From positions 1,121,064-1,185,063 of the forward strand of contig JALAHT010000001.1 of the NCBI GenBank assembly GCA_025384855.1: a stretch of 64,000 bases of DNA. Reading direction: 5' to 3'. Position 1 is the stretch's first letter, and the number at the start of each line of letters is the position of its first letter. Both the position numbers and the translations under genes were made by a program. This stretch comes from Luteirhabdus salina (GTDB lineage Bacteria; Bacteroidota; Bacteroidia; Flavobacteriales; Flavobacteriaceae). This document shows, one piece after another, positions 48,250 through 57,542 of the stretch. The notes under the pieces are model-generated. The model did not search any database and was not told the DNA's origin. It saw only the letters and a program-made list of their open reading frames with translations.

Positions 48250-51200
48250 TTAATGTTTTTTGATATTCAATTTGGTCTCGATACCGTCAAACGCAATTTC
48301 TGTTCCGTTTTGTACGGCGTCTTCAAACTTCAGTATCGCCGTTAATGTTTCTTCTTTAATATAGGTTAGGTTTTCGGTAACCGCTGGTTTCAATTCGGCA
48401 TCTTCCTGAAGCGTTACTTCTACACGATCGGTTACTTCAAACCCAGAGTCTTTTCGTAAGTTTTGGATGCGGTTGACAAGCTCTCTTGCAATTCCCTCTT
48501 TTTTCAATTCTGGAGTCACGGTAACATCTAAAGCTACCGTTACGCCACCAGTATTGGCAACTAACCAGCCTTCAACATCCTGGGAACTAATCAATACGTC
48601 ATCGAGGCTCAATGTAACGTTTTTTCCGTTAATGGAAACTGATATTTCACCATCTTTTTCCAAGGCAGCGATTTCTTCCTGACCAAATCTAGCAATTGTT
48701 CCTGCTACCTGCTTCATTTCTTTTCCAAAACGGGGTCCCAATTTGGCAAAATCAGGCTTGATCTGCTTCACCAAAATACCGGAACCTTCATCTATTAGCT
48801 CAATCTCCTTCACATTTACCTCCGATTTGATCAAATCGGCTACGGCTTCGATTTCCTTACGCGTGTTATCGTTCAATACCGGAATCATTATTTTTTGGAG
48901 CGGCTGACGAACCTTTATTTTCTCTTTCTGACGTAACGAGAGGACCAAACTACTTATTGTTTGGGCACGTTGCATTTTTCGTTCCAAAGTTTTGTCGATA
49001 AATGCTTCATTCGCCACAGGGAAGTCACTTAAGTGAACCGATTCTCTTTCTTCTTTTACAACCCCTTTCATCAAATCCTGATACAACCGGTCCATAAAGA
49101 AGGGCGCTACTGGAGCGCTAAGTCGAGCCACGGTTTCCAAACAGCTAAAAAGGGTTTGATAGGCGGAAATCTTATCGTCGTTATAGCTTCCCTTCCAATA
49201 TCTTCTTCTGCTCAGGCGAACAAACCAGTTGCTGAGGTTTTCCTGAACGAATTCTGAAATGGCGCGTGTTGCCTTCGTTGGTTCATAATCGGCGTAGAAC
49301 GCATCCACTTTTTTGATAAGCGTATGTAATTCTGAAAGAATCCATCGGTCGATTTCTGGACGTTTCTCGAAAGCAATGTCTTTTTCACTATAATTGAAAT
49401 CGTCCAAATTTGCATATAAACTGAAAAAACTATAGGTATTGTAAAGCGTTCCGAAGAACTTATTGCGTACTTCTGAAATCCCGTCACTGTCAAATTTCAA
49501 ATTGTCCCAAGGATTCGCATTACTAATCATATACCAGCGTGTGGCATCGGGACCGTAAGTTTCCAAGGTTTCAAAGGGATCGACAGCATTGCCCAGTCGT
49601 TTCGACATTTTTTGGCCATTCTTATCCAAGACCAAGCCGTTACTAACGACATTTTTATAAGCGACATCATCAAAAATCATCGTCGCAATGGCGTGAAGGG
49701 TATAGAACCAACCACGGGTTTGATCGACACCTTCCGCGATAAAATCGGCTTTACGCCACGTATTTTCAACTTTTTCCTTGTTCTCGAAGGGGTAATGCCA
49801 TTGTGCATACGGCATGCTACCACTATCGAACCAAACATCGATAAGGTCCGCTTCACGCTTCATCGGCTTGCCGCTATCGGAAACCAGGACAATATCGTCT
49901 ACAATATTTTTGTGAAGATCGACCGTTTCATAATTTTCTTCTGAAAAATCACCAACTTTGAAATCCGCAAAAATGTCTTTCTCCATTACGCCGGCGTCAA
50001 CCGCTTTCTGCATTTCAGCCTTTAATTCTTCAACACTGCCGATACATTTTTCCTCTTTCCCGTCTTCGGTACGCCAAATAGGAAGTGGAATTCCCCAATA
50101 CCGCGAACGTGAAAGGTTCCAATCGTTGGCATTGGCAAGCCAATTTCCGAAGCGACCTTCACCCGTAGCTGCAGGCTTCCAGTTTATGGTTTGATTCAAT
50201 TCGAACATGCGATCCTTAAAATCGGTGGCTTTAATAAACCACGAATCTAACGGATAGTATAGGATAGGTTTGTCGGTTCGCCAGCAATTTGGATAACTGT
50301 GAACATATTTTTCAACATGGAAGGCCTTGTTTTCCTCCTTTAGTTTTATGACGATTTCAACATCTACAGATTTCTCGGGTGCTTCGCCATCGGCGTAGTA
50401 TTCATTTTTTACATACTTCCCAGCCAACTCATCCATTTCTGGTCGGAACTTTCCTTGCAAGTTGACCAAAGGCACTAAGTTGTCATTTTCATCCTTCACC
50501 AACAGTGGTGGGACTTCTGGTGTCGCCTCCTTCGCTACTTTGGCATCGTCGGCACCAAAGGTTGGAGCGGTGTGTACAATTCCGGTACCATCTTCTGTCG
50601 TTACGAAATCGCCCGCAATAACACGGAAAGCGTTTTCGGGATGGTCGAAGGGCTTGGCGTATGGCAAAAGCTGCTCGTAACGAATACCTACTAAATCACT
50701 TCCCTTGAACTCCTTTACGATATAATAAGGAATCTTTTTATCGCCTTGTTTATAGCCGTCGAGGGCTTCTTCATTATCTTTTTTAGCGTATTTACCACCG
50801 AATTGTTTTTCAACCAAACTTTTGGCAAGTACTACATTTATGGGTTCGAAAGTATATTGGTTGAAACTTTTCACCAATACATAATCGATCTTCGGACCAA
50901 CGGTCAGGGCTGTATTACTCGGTAGGGTCCATGGCGTTGTCGTCCATGCCAAGAAATGGATGGTGTTGCTTTCTTCCGCAAGAAAATCGGGAAGTGTATC
51001 AGCGATTGCCTTAAATTGTGCAACGGCCGTAGTGTCGGTAACATCCTGGTAGGTGCCCGGTTGGTTAAGTTCGTGCGAGCTTAGTCCCGTTCCCGCTTTA
51101 GGAGAGTATGGCTGAATGGTATAGCCTTTATACATCAGGCCTTTATTGTAAACCTCTTTCAACAGCCACCAAACCGTTTCCATATATTTCGACTTGTAGG

Positions 51201-51654
51201 TGATGTAGGGATCGTCCATGTCAACCCAATAGCCGTAATCTTCTGTAAGTCGATTCCATACATCGGTATAGCGCATGACCGCTTTTCTGCAGGCTTCATT
51301 ATAGGCTTCAACAGAAATCTTTTTACCGATGTCTTCCTTGGTAATGCCGAGTTCCTTTTCAACCCCTAATTCTATGGGTAGTCCATGGGTATCCCATCCT
51401 GCTTTTCGTTCTACTTTAAACCCTTTCTGGGTTTTATAGCGACAAAAAATATCTTTGATGGTACGCGCCATTACGTGGTGAATACCCGGCAGTCCGTTGG
51501 CTGAAGGTGGTCCTTCAAAGAATACAAAAGGCGTCTTGTCCTCACGAATTTCAATACTCTTTTCGAAGATGTTTTCTTCTTTCCAAAAGTTGCGTATATC
51601 CTTTCCGAGTTGTGGGAGATCCAATCCCTTGTATTCCTTAAATTTGGTACTCAT
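48250..51654 (-). CDS. ileS: isoleucine--tRNA ligase
   Basis: A 1134-residue class I synthetase. The HIGH motif is visible as S-A-N-G-L-P-G-I-H-H near residues 51-60, the KMSKS loop as N-G-Q-K-M-S-K-R-L-G-N near 681-691, and the editing domain lies between (for example T-T-E-D-G-T-G-I-V-H near 354-363). The length and the ending L-N-I-K-K-H after a long C-terminal part match the longer, eukaryote-like type found in Bacteroidota; that type includes enzymes tolerant of mupirocin, but tolerance here is not shown. Transcribed on the minus strand ahead of the dksA-like and lspA genes. Confidence 0.97.
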   Translation of the reverse strand: MSTKFKEYKGLDLPQLGKDIRNFWKEENIFEKSIEIREDKTPFVFFEGPPSANGLPGIHHVMARTIKDIFCRYKTQKGFKVERKAGWDTHGLPIELGVEKELGITKEDIGKKISVEAYNEACRKAVMRYTDVWNRLTEDYGYWVDMDDPYITYKSKYMETVWWLLKEVYNKGLMYKGYTIQPYSPKAGTGLSSHELNQPGTYQDVTDTTAVAQFKAIADTLPDFLAEESNTIHFLAWTTTPWTLPSNTALTVGPKIDYVLVKSFNQYTFEPINVVLAKSLVEKQFGGKYAKKDNEEALDGYKQGDKKIPYYIVKEFKGSDLVGIRYEQLLPYAKPFDHPENAFRVIAGDFVTTEDGTGIVHTAPTFGADDAKVAKEATPEVPPLLVKDENDNLVPLVNLQGKFRPEMDELAGKYVKNEYYADGEAPEKSVDVEIVIKLKEENKAFHVEKYVHSYPNCWRTDKPILYYPLDSWFIKATDFKDRMFELNQTINWKPAATGEGRFGNWLANANDWNLSRSRYWGIPLPIWRTEDGKEEKCIGSVEELKAEMQKAVDAGVMEKDIFADFKVGDFSEENYETVDLHKNIVDDIVLVSDSGKPMKREADLIDVWFDSGSMPYAQWHYPFENKEKVENTWRKADFIAEGVDQTRGWFYTLHAIATMIFDDVAYKNVVSNGLVLDKNGQKMSKRLGNAVDPFETLETYGPDATRWYMISNANPWDNLKFDSDGISEVRNKFFGTLYNTYSFFSLYANLDDFNYSEKDIAFEKRPEIDRWILSELHTLIKKVDAFYADYEPTKATRAISEFVQENLSNWFVRLSRRRYWKGSYNDDKISAYQTLFSCLETVARLSAPVAPFFMDRLYQDLMKGVVKEERESVHLSDFPVANEAFIDKTLERKMQRAQTISSLVLSLRQKEKIKVRQPLQKIMIPVLNDNTRKEIEAVADLIKSEVNVKEIELIDEGSGILVKQIKPDFAKLGPRFGKEMKQVAGTIARFGQEEIAALEKDGEISVSINGKNVTLSLDDVLISSQDVEGWLVANTGGVTVALDVTVTPELKKEGIARELVNRIQNLRKDSGFEVTDRVEVTLQEDAELKPAVTENLTYIKEETLTAILKFEDAVQNGTEIAFDGIETKLNIKKH

Positions 51655-51700
51655 CGCCTTACGGTTTCAATTATTCAATATCTTCTTACAAAGATTGGCG

Positions 51701-51708
51701 CGAAAGTA
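51701..51708 (-). promoter_or_regulatory. candidate -7 box for ileS
   Basis: The minus strand reads TACTTTCG, one mismatch to TAnnTTTG, 46 bases upstream of the ileS start. No -33 TTG at standard distance. Confidence 0.35.
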
Positions 51709-51829
51709 CGCAATTTTGCTGAAAATAACCATACTGAAACGCAGCCAATTAAAAGGCTTAGTTGCTATAAAAAAGTAGGTAGCAACATACTTCTATTAAT
51801 TACCTATCTTTAGCCGAAAACCGATATTT

Positions 51830-52762
51830 TTGAAACACATCCTCTTCGCCCTAGTGGGTATTTTTCCGTTTTTGGTCTTTTCACAAGACTATGTCGATTT
51901 AGCTACCATTGGCTATGGGCAAACCTTCAATAATAGTTTTGAGGGGACTTCCGAAAGCACCTACGTTCGATTTTTTGATGCCGACATAACCGTTCCTGTG
52001 GTGTTGAACGATAATCATGCTGCAATCACCGGGGTTTCTTTTAGTCGAAATAACCTACAACTCTTCCCTGATACGGATTATACAAACTTATATAGTACGA
52101 CATTGAAAGTTGGACTGGCTTCTACTTGGTCGGAAAAGTGGAGCACCACCATCGTTTTACTGCCTAAGGCAGCGTCCGACTACCAAAAAGTTGAAGGAGA
52201 GGATATCTATTTTGGTGGTTTTGGTTTGTTGAAAATGAAGAAAAGCGAACAGTTGCTATATCGTTTTGGGCTATATGCTTCGGAAGAAGCTTTTGGCCTA
52301 TTTTCCACCCCAATCGTTGGTGCGTATTATAAAAGTCCGAACAATAGGTTCGAAATGGACCTCTCTTTGCCTATTTCGGCAAATATCAATTATTGTTTGG
52401 GAAGCACGACTGTTGGTGTGGATTACTTCGGAATCGGAAGAAGTTTTCGATTGTATGGTGAAGAAGAAGAATCGGATACGTATGTAGACTTCAGCTCCCT
52501 GGATTTTTCGGCTTACCTTCAGTTTAATACCTTACAGAAAAGCCTGCTGTTACGGGCCAAAGCAGGGTATTCGAGTAGTAACTATGAAGTGTACGCTACA
52601 GGTGAAGAAATCGATTTAGGGCTATCGGCCTTTAGTTTTGGTGATGAAAGACAGCGACTTAACCCCGAAATGAATGGTAATATTTTTGTTAAAATTGAAG
52701 CTGTCTATCGCTTCCATATAAATAGCGAAGTGTCTAAAAAACAGGATACAAGAGCAGAATAA
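51830..52762 (+). CDS. DUF6268 outer membrane beta-barrel protein
   Basis: A 310-residue protein with a signal peptide ending in L-V-F-S-Q-D. The mature part is a series of amphipathic beta strands with aromatic caps, as in a beta barrel, and starts Y-V-D-L-A-T-I-G-Y-G-Q-T-F-N-N-S. It matches the DUF6268 family as I know it (L-A-R/S-I-x-Y, later A-G-Y-S-S-S-N-Y). The only suitable start is the TTG at 51830, since no ATG lies upstream or close by. The TTG overlaps a perfect TAnnTTTG (51825-51832); another near-match (TATCTTTA, 51805-51812) is upstream and would leave a short leader. Confidence 0.75.
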   Translation: MKHILFALVGIFPFLVFSQDYVDLATIGYGQTFNNSFEGTSESTYVRFFDADITVPVVLNDNHAAITGVSFSRNNLQLFPDTDYTNLYSTTLKVGLASTWSEKWSTTIVLLPKAASDYQKVEGEDIYFGGFGLLKMKKSEQLLYRFGLYASEEAFGLFSTPIVGAYYKSPNNRFEMDLSLPISANINYCLGSTTVGVDYFGIGRSFRLYGEEEESDTYVDFSSLDFSAYLQFNTLQKSLLLRAKAGYSSSNYEVYATGEEIDLGLSAFSFGDERQRLNPEMNGNIFVKIEAVYRFHINSEVSKKQDTRAE

Positions 52763-52814
52763 TTGGTGTTGTTTAGATTGTATTTTCTATCTTTACGCCA
52801 AACTCCCCAGTTTT

Positions 52815-53414
52815 ATGATTATTAATTTGAAAGGTGAAGTTTGGAAATCACTCTCCAAACCCACTTGGCGTAGTAATGAGGTTTACGAGATCTCCAATTA
52901 TGGTCGCGTAAAGCGATATAAATATGATCCGGAAGGTGAATTGCTAAACCCATACACGTTAAGTGGTTACGAGGTTTTTTCGACTATAAAGGAAAACGGC
53001 AAAACGGATTTGATCTATATCCACAGATCCGTTGCAGAACTCTTTTTGGAACCACAAGAGGATAAGCCTTATGTCATACACAAGGATTTTGACAAGAAAA
53101 ACAATAAGGTGGAAAACCTGATGTATGTGGATCGAAAGGAACTAACCGAGCATAACAAAAAGAATCCAGCGGTAATCGCGGCGAAGAAAAAAGCGTTGAA
53201 AAACCCGAAATACTCGAAGCTAACCGCAGGTCGTGTAAAGCTCATTAAGCAGAAAATTTTTGATCCCAATCGAAAGACGCGTATGCGTATGATTGCAAAG
53301 CAGTTCGGAATCTCCGAAATGCAGCTCTATCGAATTAAAAGTGGCGAGAATTGGGGTCATGTTGACTTTGACAAGCCATGGCTAGACAGTGCGAAGAATG
53401 CGGCGAAAGAGTAA
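52815..53414 (+). CDS. NUMOD4/HNH-type protein related to free-standing homing endonucleases
   Basis: A 199-residue protein. Residues about 8-60 fit NUMOD4 (W-K-S-L, Y-E-I-S-N-Y-G-R-V-K-R-Y), followed by an HNH-like segment (I-H-R-S-V-A-E-L-F-L near 75-84, V-I-H-K-D-F-D-K-K-N-N-K-V-E-N-L near 93-108) and a basic C-terminal domain that looks like a helix-turn-helix (I-A-K-Q-F-G-I-S-E-M-Q-L-Y-R-I-K-S-G near 161-178). The HNH part keeps His and Asn residues but I cannot tell whether it cuts DNA. The end overlaps the start of the zinc-ribbon gene by 37 bases. Confidence 0.78.
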   Translation: MIINLKGEVWKSLSKPTWRSNEVYEISNYGRVKRYKYDPEGELLNPYTLSGYEVFSTIKENGKTDLIYIHRSVAELFLEPQEDKPYVIHKDFDKKNNKVENLMYVDRKELTEHNKKNPAVIAAKKKALKNPKYSKLTAGRVKLIKQKIFDPNRKTRMRMIAKQFGISEMQLYRIKSGENWGHVDFDKPWLDSAKNAAKE

Positions 53415-53734
53415 TCGGCAGAGCCGATAAAAAGTTCTGTAGCGATGCGTGTCGTAACGCATTCAATAATGCCTTGAACAAGGATAACAAAAATCTTGTC
53501 CGAAATATCAACAACCGCCTGCGAAAGAATTACAGGATTCTCGAAACCCTTAATACTAAGGATAAGACCAAGGTCAAAAAAACCACGCTACAAAAGCATG
53601 GTTTTAATTTCTCTTTTTTTACGAGTCAATACGTTACCAAAATGGGAACGGTATATTACTATGTTTACGATCAGGGATATTTGCCGTTGGAAGGGGATTG
53701 GTATTTATTAGTGAAAACGGAACTTACCCTCTAA
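53378..53734 (+). CDS. small zinc-ribbon protein
   Basis: A 118-residue protein starting with a four-cysteine ribbon: Cys5 and Cys8 in C-E-E-C and Cys21 and Cys25 in F-C-S-D-A-C-R-N-A-F. Similar ribbons (DUF2116-type) are found in small flavobacterial proteins. The middle is basic and helical (R-N-I-N-N-R-L-R-K-N-Y-R-I-L) and the end has aromatic strands (Y-Y-Y-V-Y-D-Q-G-Y-L). The gene starts inside the end of the NUMOD4 gene (37-base overlap), so the two are probably linked. Nucleic acid binding is plausible but not shown. Confidence 0.75.
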   Translation: MARQCEECGERVIGRADKKFCSDACRNAFNNALNKDNKNLVRNINNRLRKNYRILETLNTKDKTKVKKTTLQKHGFNFSFFTSQYVTKMGTVYYYVYDQGYLPLEGDWYLLVKTELTL

Positions 53735-53735
53735 A

Positions 53736-54200
53736 CTATTTCCAGCTATTTCCTTTCAACTGTAGGGCAGCTTTCAAGACATCTTTCTGACTGATCAACC
53801 CAACCAACTTTCCATTTTCAACGATGGGGAAACGCCGTCGTCTAGCGGTCAAAAATTTGTCAGCAGCATCGAAGACATTCATTTCGCCATCGATGGTTTC
53901 AACTTCCTTGATCATATGATCTTCGACTTTTACATCTTCCATTGGCTGATTATAATAGCGGCTGTTACTGATCTGTTTCATACAGTCGCCTTCACTGATG
54001 ATGCCTACCAGTTCATTTTTTTCATTCACCACGGGACCTCCAGAAATTTTCTTTTTAATTAAAGTATTCATCACTTCCAAGACCGTCTGTTCCGGTCGAA
54101 AGGTGGTAAGATTGCGGCTCATATAATCGGAGACCTTAATATTTTCGGTCGAGCCCTTCTTCGGCTTTGCCCTTTTTCCAATGTAATTCTTAATGCTCAT
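53736..54200 (-). CDS. CBS-domain pair protein
   Basis: A 154-residue cytosolic protein with two CBS motifs (about residues 25-80 and 90-150), each with the V-x-D-x-M / I-S-x-x-D signature: I-K-V-S-D-Y-M, L-V-G-I-I-S-E-G-D-C and V-E-D-H-M, L-V-G-L-I-S-Q-K-D-V. CBS pairs bind adenine nucleotides and act as energy sensors. A longer frame begins at 54260, but the ATG at 54200 (M-S-I-K-N-Y-I-G) is preferred because the extra 20 residues have no domain character. No partner enzyme is linked. Confidence 0.88.
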   Translation of the reverse strand: MSIKNYIGKRAKPKKGSTENIKVSDYMSRNLTTFRPEQTVLEVMNTLIKKKISGGPVVNEKNELVGIISEGDCMKQISNSRYYNQPMEDVKVEDHMIKEVETIDGEMNVFDAADKFLTARRRRFPIVENGKLVGLISQKDVLKAALQLKGNSWK

Positions 54201-54308
54201 ACTGTTAGGTTTTTGGTTTACAGAAAGATACTGAAATTTCTTGATATAGGTTTCACGCACCCACTTCGGACAAAAAAGTTGTACATTTAAAAGCTACAAT
54301 AAGAACAA

Positions 54309-56675
54309 ATGAAAAATCGCTTTCCGCTTCTCTCTTTTCTGCTTGTATTACTGTTGATTTTCCTCAGCTTTCGATTGTTGATGCCACATAATATTGATGA
54401 TTCAGATGCTTTGGAAGAATCATTCTCTACCGATAGAGCTTTTTCAATGCTCGAGAAAATCGCAACCAAGCCGCATTATCATGGTAGTGAAGAACACGAC
54501 CGCGTTCGTGACGTATTAGTCGATGAACTGAAAGCCCTAGGCTTCGAAGTTGAAACCCAGGAAGGTTTTGTGTACAGGCCGAATGCCCGAGGGTTAGATA
54601 AACCCGTAAATATCGTGGCGCGTTGGGAAGGAAGTGAAAATTCGCGAGCCCTATTGCTGCTTTCGCATTACGACAGTGCCTTGGTCCCTTCGCCAGGCGC
54701 CAGCGATGCCGGAAGTGGCATCGTAACCATTTTGGAAAGCCTTCGCGCCTACAAGGCAAGCGGAAAAACACCAGAGAACGATATTATCGTGCTCTTTTCG
54801 GATGCGGAGGAAATCGGTCTCGATGGCGCTCGTTTGTTTGTAAATGAACATCGTTGGGCAAAAAATGTCGGAATTGTCTTGAATTTTGAAGCGCGCGGAA
54901 GCGGTGGCCCCAGCAATATGATTTTGGAAACCAACGGTGGTAATAAAAACCTGATTAAAGCTTTTAGCAAAGCCAATGTTCCCTATCCTGTGGCTTCCTC
55001 GTTAATGTATAGCGTTTACAAAATGCTGCCGAACGATACCGATTCTACGGTTTTTCGTGAAGATGGCGATATCGATAGCTTCTTTTTTGCTTTTATCGAC
55101 AATCATTTCGACTACCATACCGCCAACGATACCGTAGAAAATCTGGATGTTGAAACATTGGCGCATCAGGGAAGTTACTTAATGGCATTGTTGGATTATT
55201 TCTCGAATTCCAACCTTAAAAAATTGAAGGCAGACCAAGATTATGTGTACACCAATATGCCGTTCATCGGAATGGTGTACTATCCTTTCCTCTATATTCT
55301 TCCCATGCTGTTGGTTGGAGTAGTGTTGTTTTTCATCATTTTCTATTATGGCTATCAAAAGGAAAAAATTCGAGGACGAGACGTTGGAAAAGGATTTCTG
55401 ATTTTGTTGGTTGGATTGATACTCTCTGGCTTAGTGGCGTTTTTTGGGTGGGAGCTCATTACAAATCTCTACCCACAATATGCTGAGGTACAACATGGCT
55501 TTAAATACAACGGACATTCTTATGTCGCTTTCTTCGTGCTGCTTACCATTGCAATCATGTTTTTGTTATATAGAAAATGGGGTCGAAAACACCAATTGTC
55601 GGGATTATTCGTGGCGCCTTTGGTACTCTGGTTGCTGGTGAATACGGCTGTATTTCTCTTTCTGAAAGGAGCTGCGTACTTTATAATTCCGGTTTATTTT
55701 GGACTTCTTATATTTTGGATTATTATCAAGCAAGAGCGACCGAATCTATTATTGTTAGCGTTGCTTTCAGCGCCAGCCATTTTTATCTTTTCACCATTGA
55801 TTCAATTTTTCCCTGTGGGATTGGGGTCCGACCATGTTTTTATCAGTGCAGTGTTTACTGTGTTATTATTTGGATTGTTGCTGCCTGTCTTGGGAGCTTA
55901 TCAATGGAAGAAATTTTTGGCAGCGGGCTGTCTGATTGCAGCCATCGGTTTCTTAATCGGAGCGCATGCTAATAGCGATTTCGACGAAACGCGACAAAAG
56001 CCTAACAGTTTGTTGTACTATTTGGATGAAACAGAAGGTAAAGCCTATTGGCTAACCTATGATGAACTATTGGATGATTGGACCAAAGGGTATTTAGGGG
56101 AAACTCCCGAGGAAGCATCAAAATACGTAACGGCCGCTTCGGGAAGTAAGTATAATACCCAATATACCTATGCTGCTGAAGCACCCATCAAAATGGTTGA
56201 AGGGATGTCTTTAAAAGTACAACAGGATACCATCGTGAACGGACAACGAAATGTCCAGCTCACACTTTATCCCGAACGCAAGATCAATCAGTTGAATTTG
56301 TATGCCGATACTGCTGTTCAGTTCAATATGCTTCAATTTAATGGGAAAACCGTTCCTATCGATAGTTCCGGCTATGCCATGGGCAGCAGACAAAGCAATA
56401 TGCTATTGCGGTATTGGATGGATGATCGCGATTCTCTGGAAGTTAGGTATTCTACGGCTTCCGAAACAGGCGTGACCTTCACTACGCTATCCTATTCTTT
56501 CGATTTATTGAATCATTCGCAGTTTAGCATCAATAAGCGACCTAAGCATATGATGCCAAAACCGTTTATCATTACCGATGCCATTGTGGTGAAGGAAGAA
56601 TTTAACCCAGATTCCTTTCAACTAATTCAAAATGATTCCGTATACGCTACAGAAGAAAGAAAAATAGATGAGTAA
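54309..56675 (+). CDS. M28 family peptidase fused to a multi-spanning membrane domain
   Basis: A 788-residue protein. An N-terminal helix (about 5-24) is followed by an M28 zinc peptidase domain: His120 in L-S-H-Y-D-S, Asp133 in S-D-A-G-S-G, Glu167-Glu168 in F-S-D-A-E-E-I-G, Glu194 in F-E-A-R-G-S-G-G and His270 in D-Y-H-T-A-N-D-T. From about 325 to 555 lie eight or nine membrane helices, and a C-terminal beta-rich domain (about 575-785) closes the protein. The arrangement resembles eukaryotic Pff1/ERMP1. The peptidase probably faces the periplasm. It overlaps the next gene by eight bases. Confidence 0.9.
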   Translation: MKNRFPLLSFLLVLLLIFLSFRLLMPHNIDDSDALEESFSTDRAFSMLEKIATKPHYHGSEEHDRVRDVLVDELKALGFEVETQEGFVYRPNARGLDKPVNIVARWEGSENSRALLLLSHYDSALVPSPGASDAGSGIVTILESLRAYKASGKTPENDIIVLFSDAEEIGLDGARLFVNEHRWAKNVGIVLNFEARGSGGPSNMILETNGGNKNLIKAFSKANVPYPVASSLMYSVYKMLPNDTDSTVFREDGDIDSFFFAFIDNHFDYHTANDTVENLDVETLAHQGSYLMALLDYFSNSNLKKLKADQDYVYTNMPFIGMVYYPFLYILPMLLVGVVLFFIIFYYGYQKEKIRGRDVGKGFLILLVGLILSGLVAFFGWELITNLYPQYAEVQHGFKYNGHSYVAFFVLLTIAIMFLLYRKWGRKHQLSGLFVAPLVLWLLVNTAVFLFLKGAAYFIIPVYFGLLIFWIIIKQERPNLLLLALLSAPAIFIFSPLIQFFPVGLGSDHVFISAVFTVLLFGLLLPVLGAYQWKKFLAAGCLIAAIGFLIGAHANSDFDETRQKPNSLLYYLDETEGKAYWLTYDELLDDWTKGYLGETPEEASKYVTAASGSKYNTQYTYAAEAPIKMVEGMSLKVQQDTIVNGQRNVQLTLYPERKINQLNLYADTAVQFNMLQFNGKTVPIDSSGYAMGSRQSNMLLRYWMDDRDSLEVRYSTASETGVTFTTLSYSFDLLNHSQFSINKRPKHMMPKPFIITDAIVVKEEFNPDSFQLIQNDSVYATEERKIDE

Positions 56676-57474
56676 AACAATTTCAATTACTGGCCTAGGA
56701 TGGTTGGGAAAGCCGCTTTATAATCGGTTGAATACATTAGGGTTTAATGTGAAGGGTTCGGTTAGTAGTAACCAAAAAGCCGCACAATTTCAACAAAAAC
56801 GAATAGAAGCATACAAACTTTTGATTACCGAGCAGGGTGTTGAAGGGGAAGTGAGAGCCGTTCTTGAAGATGTCGATATTCTTATCATCATGATTCCTCC
56901 GGGATTGCGGCATAACTCAGGTGCCGATTTTGTGAAAAAGATGACGCATTATCGCACCGCTATTGAAAAAGCGGGTGTTTCAAAAGTTATTCTTATCAGT
57001 AGCACATCGGTATATGGCGATGCCCAAGGAAATGTTACCGAGAAGGATAGTCCACAGCCCGAGGCCGAAAACGGTCGACAGCTGCTTCAGGTAGAGCAAG
57101 ATTTTTTTCGTGCGGAAGCATTTCAGACATCGGTGGTACGCTTTGGTGGTTTGGTCGGCGGAAGCCGTCAGCCGGTTCGATTTTTAGCAGGACGGACCGA
57201 TTTGGCCAATGGCGAGGCTCCTGTTAATCTTATTCACCGGGAAGACTGCTTGAATATTTTAACGGCAATTATTATGAAAGATGCCTTCGGGCATATTTTC
57301 AATGCCGTACATCCCCTTCACCCAACAAAAGAAGATTATTATACCGAAAAGGCAAGGGAACTTTCACTCGAACCACCGCAATACCGTTCGGAGCGATCCG
57401 ACCAAAAATTTAAAGAGGTGAATTCGGTTCAGCTTACGGAAATCTTAGGCTATACCTTTCAACAAAAACCCTAA
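56668..57474 (+). CDS. NAD(P)-dependent epimerase/SDR of the YeeZ type
   Basis: A 268-residue Rossmann-fold protein: G-L-G-W-L-G-K-P-L near residues 8-16 binds the dinucleotide, S-T-S-V-Y-G-D-A near 111-118 carries the SDR Tyr, and H-R-E-D-C-L-N near 190-196 and N-A-V-H-P near 211-215 fit the YeeZ-like extended SDR group. The substrate is unknown. It overlaps the M28 gene by eight bases, so the two are cotranslated; no pathway link is obvious. Confidence 0.82.
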   Translation: MSKTISITGLGWLGKPLYNRLNTLGFNVKGSVSSNQKAAQFQQKRIEAYKLLITEQGVEGEVRAVLEDVDILIIMIPPGLRHNSGADFVKKMTHYRTAIEKAGVSKVILISSTSVYGDAQGNVTEKDSPQPEAENGRQLLQVEQDFFRAEAFQTSVVRFGGLVGGSRQPVRFLAGRTDLANGEAPVNLIHREDCLNILTAIIMKDAFGHIFNAVHPLHPTKEDYYTEKARELSLEPPQYRSERSDQKFKEVNSVQLTEILGYTFQQKP

Positions 57475-57542
57475 CCTTTTCATCATACTACTATTATAAG
57501 GCGAATTGATTTTTTGCGTACTTTTAGTTGAAAATCAATCAG

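Noticed and set aside
54201-54260. N-terminal extension of the CBS-domain gene
   Set aside because: No domain character; the ATG at 54200 gives a typical start.
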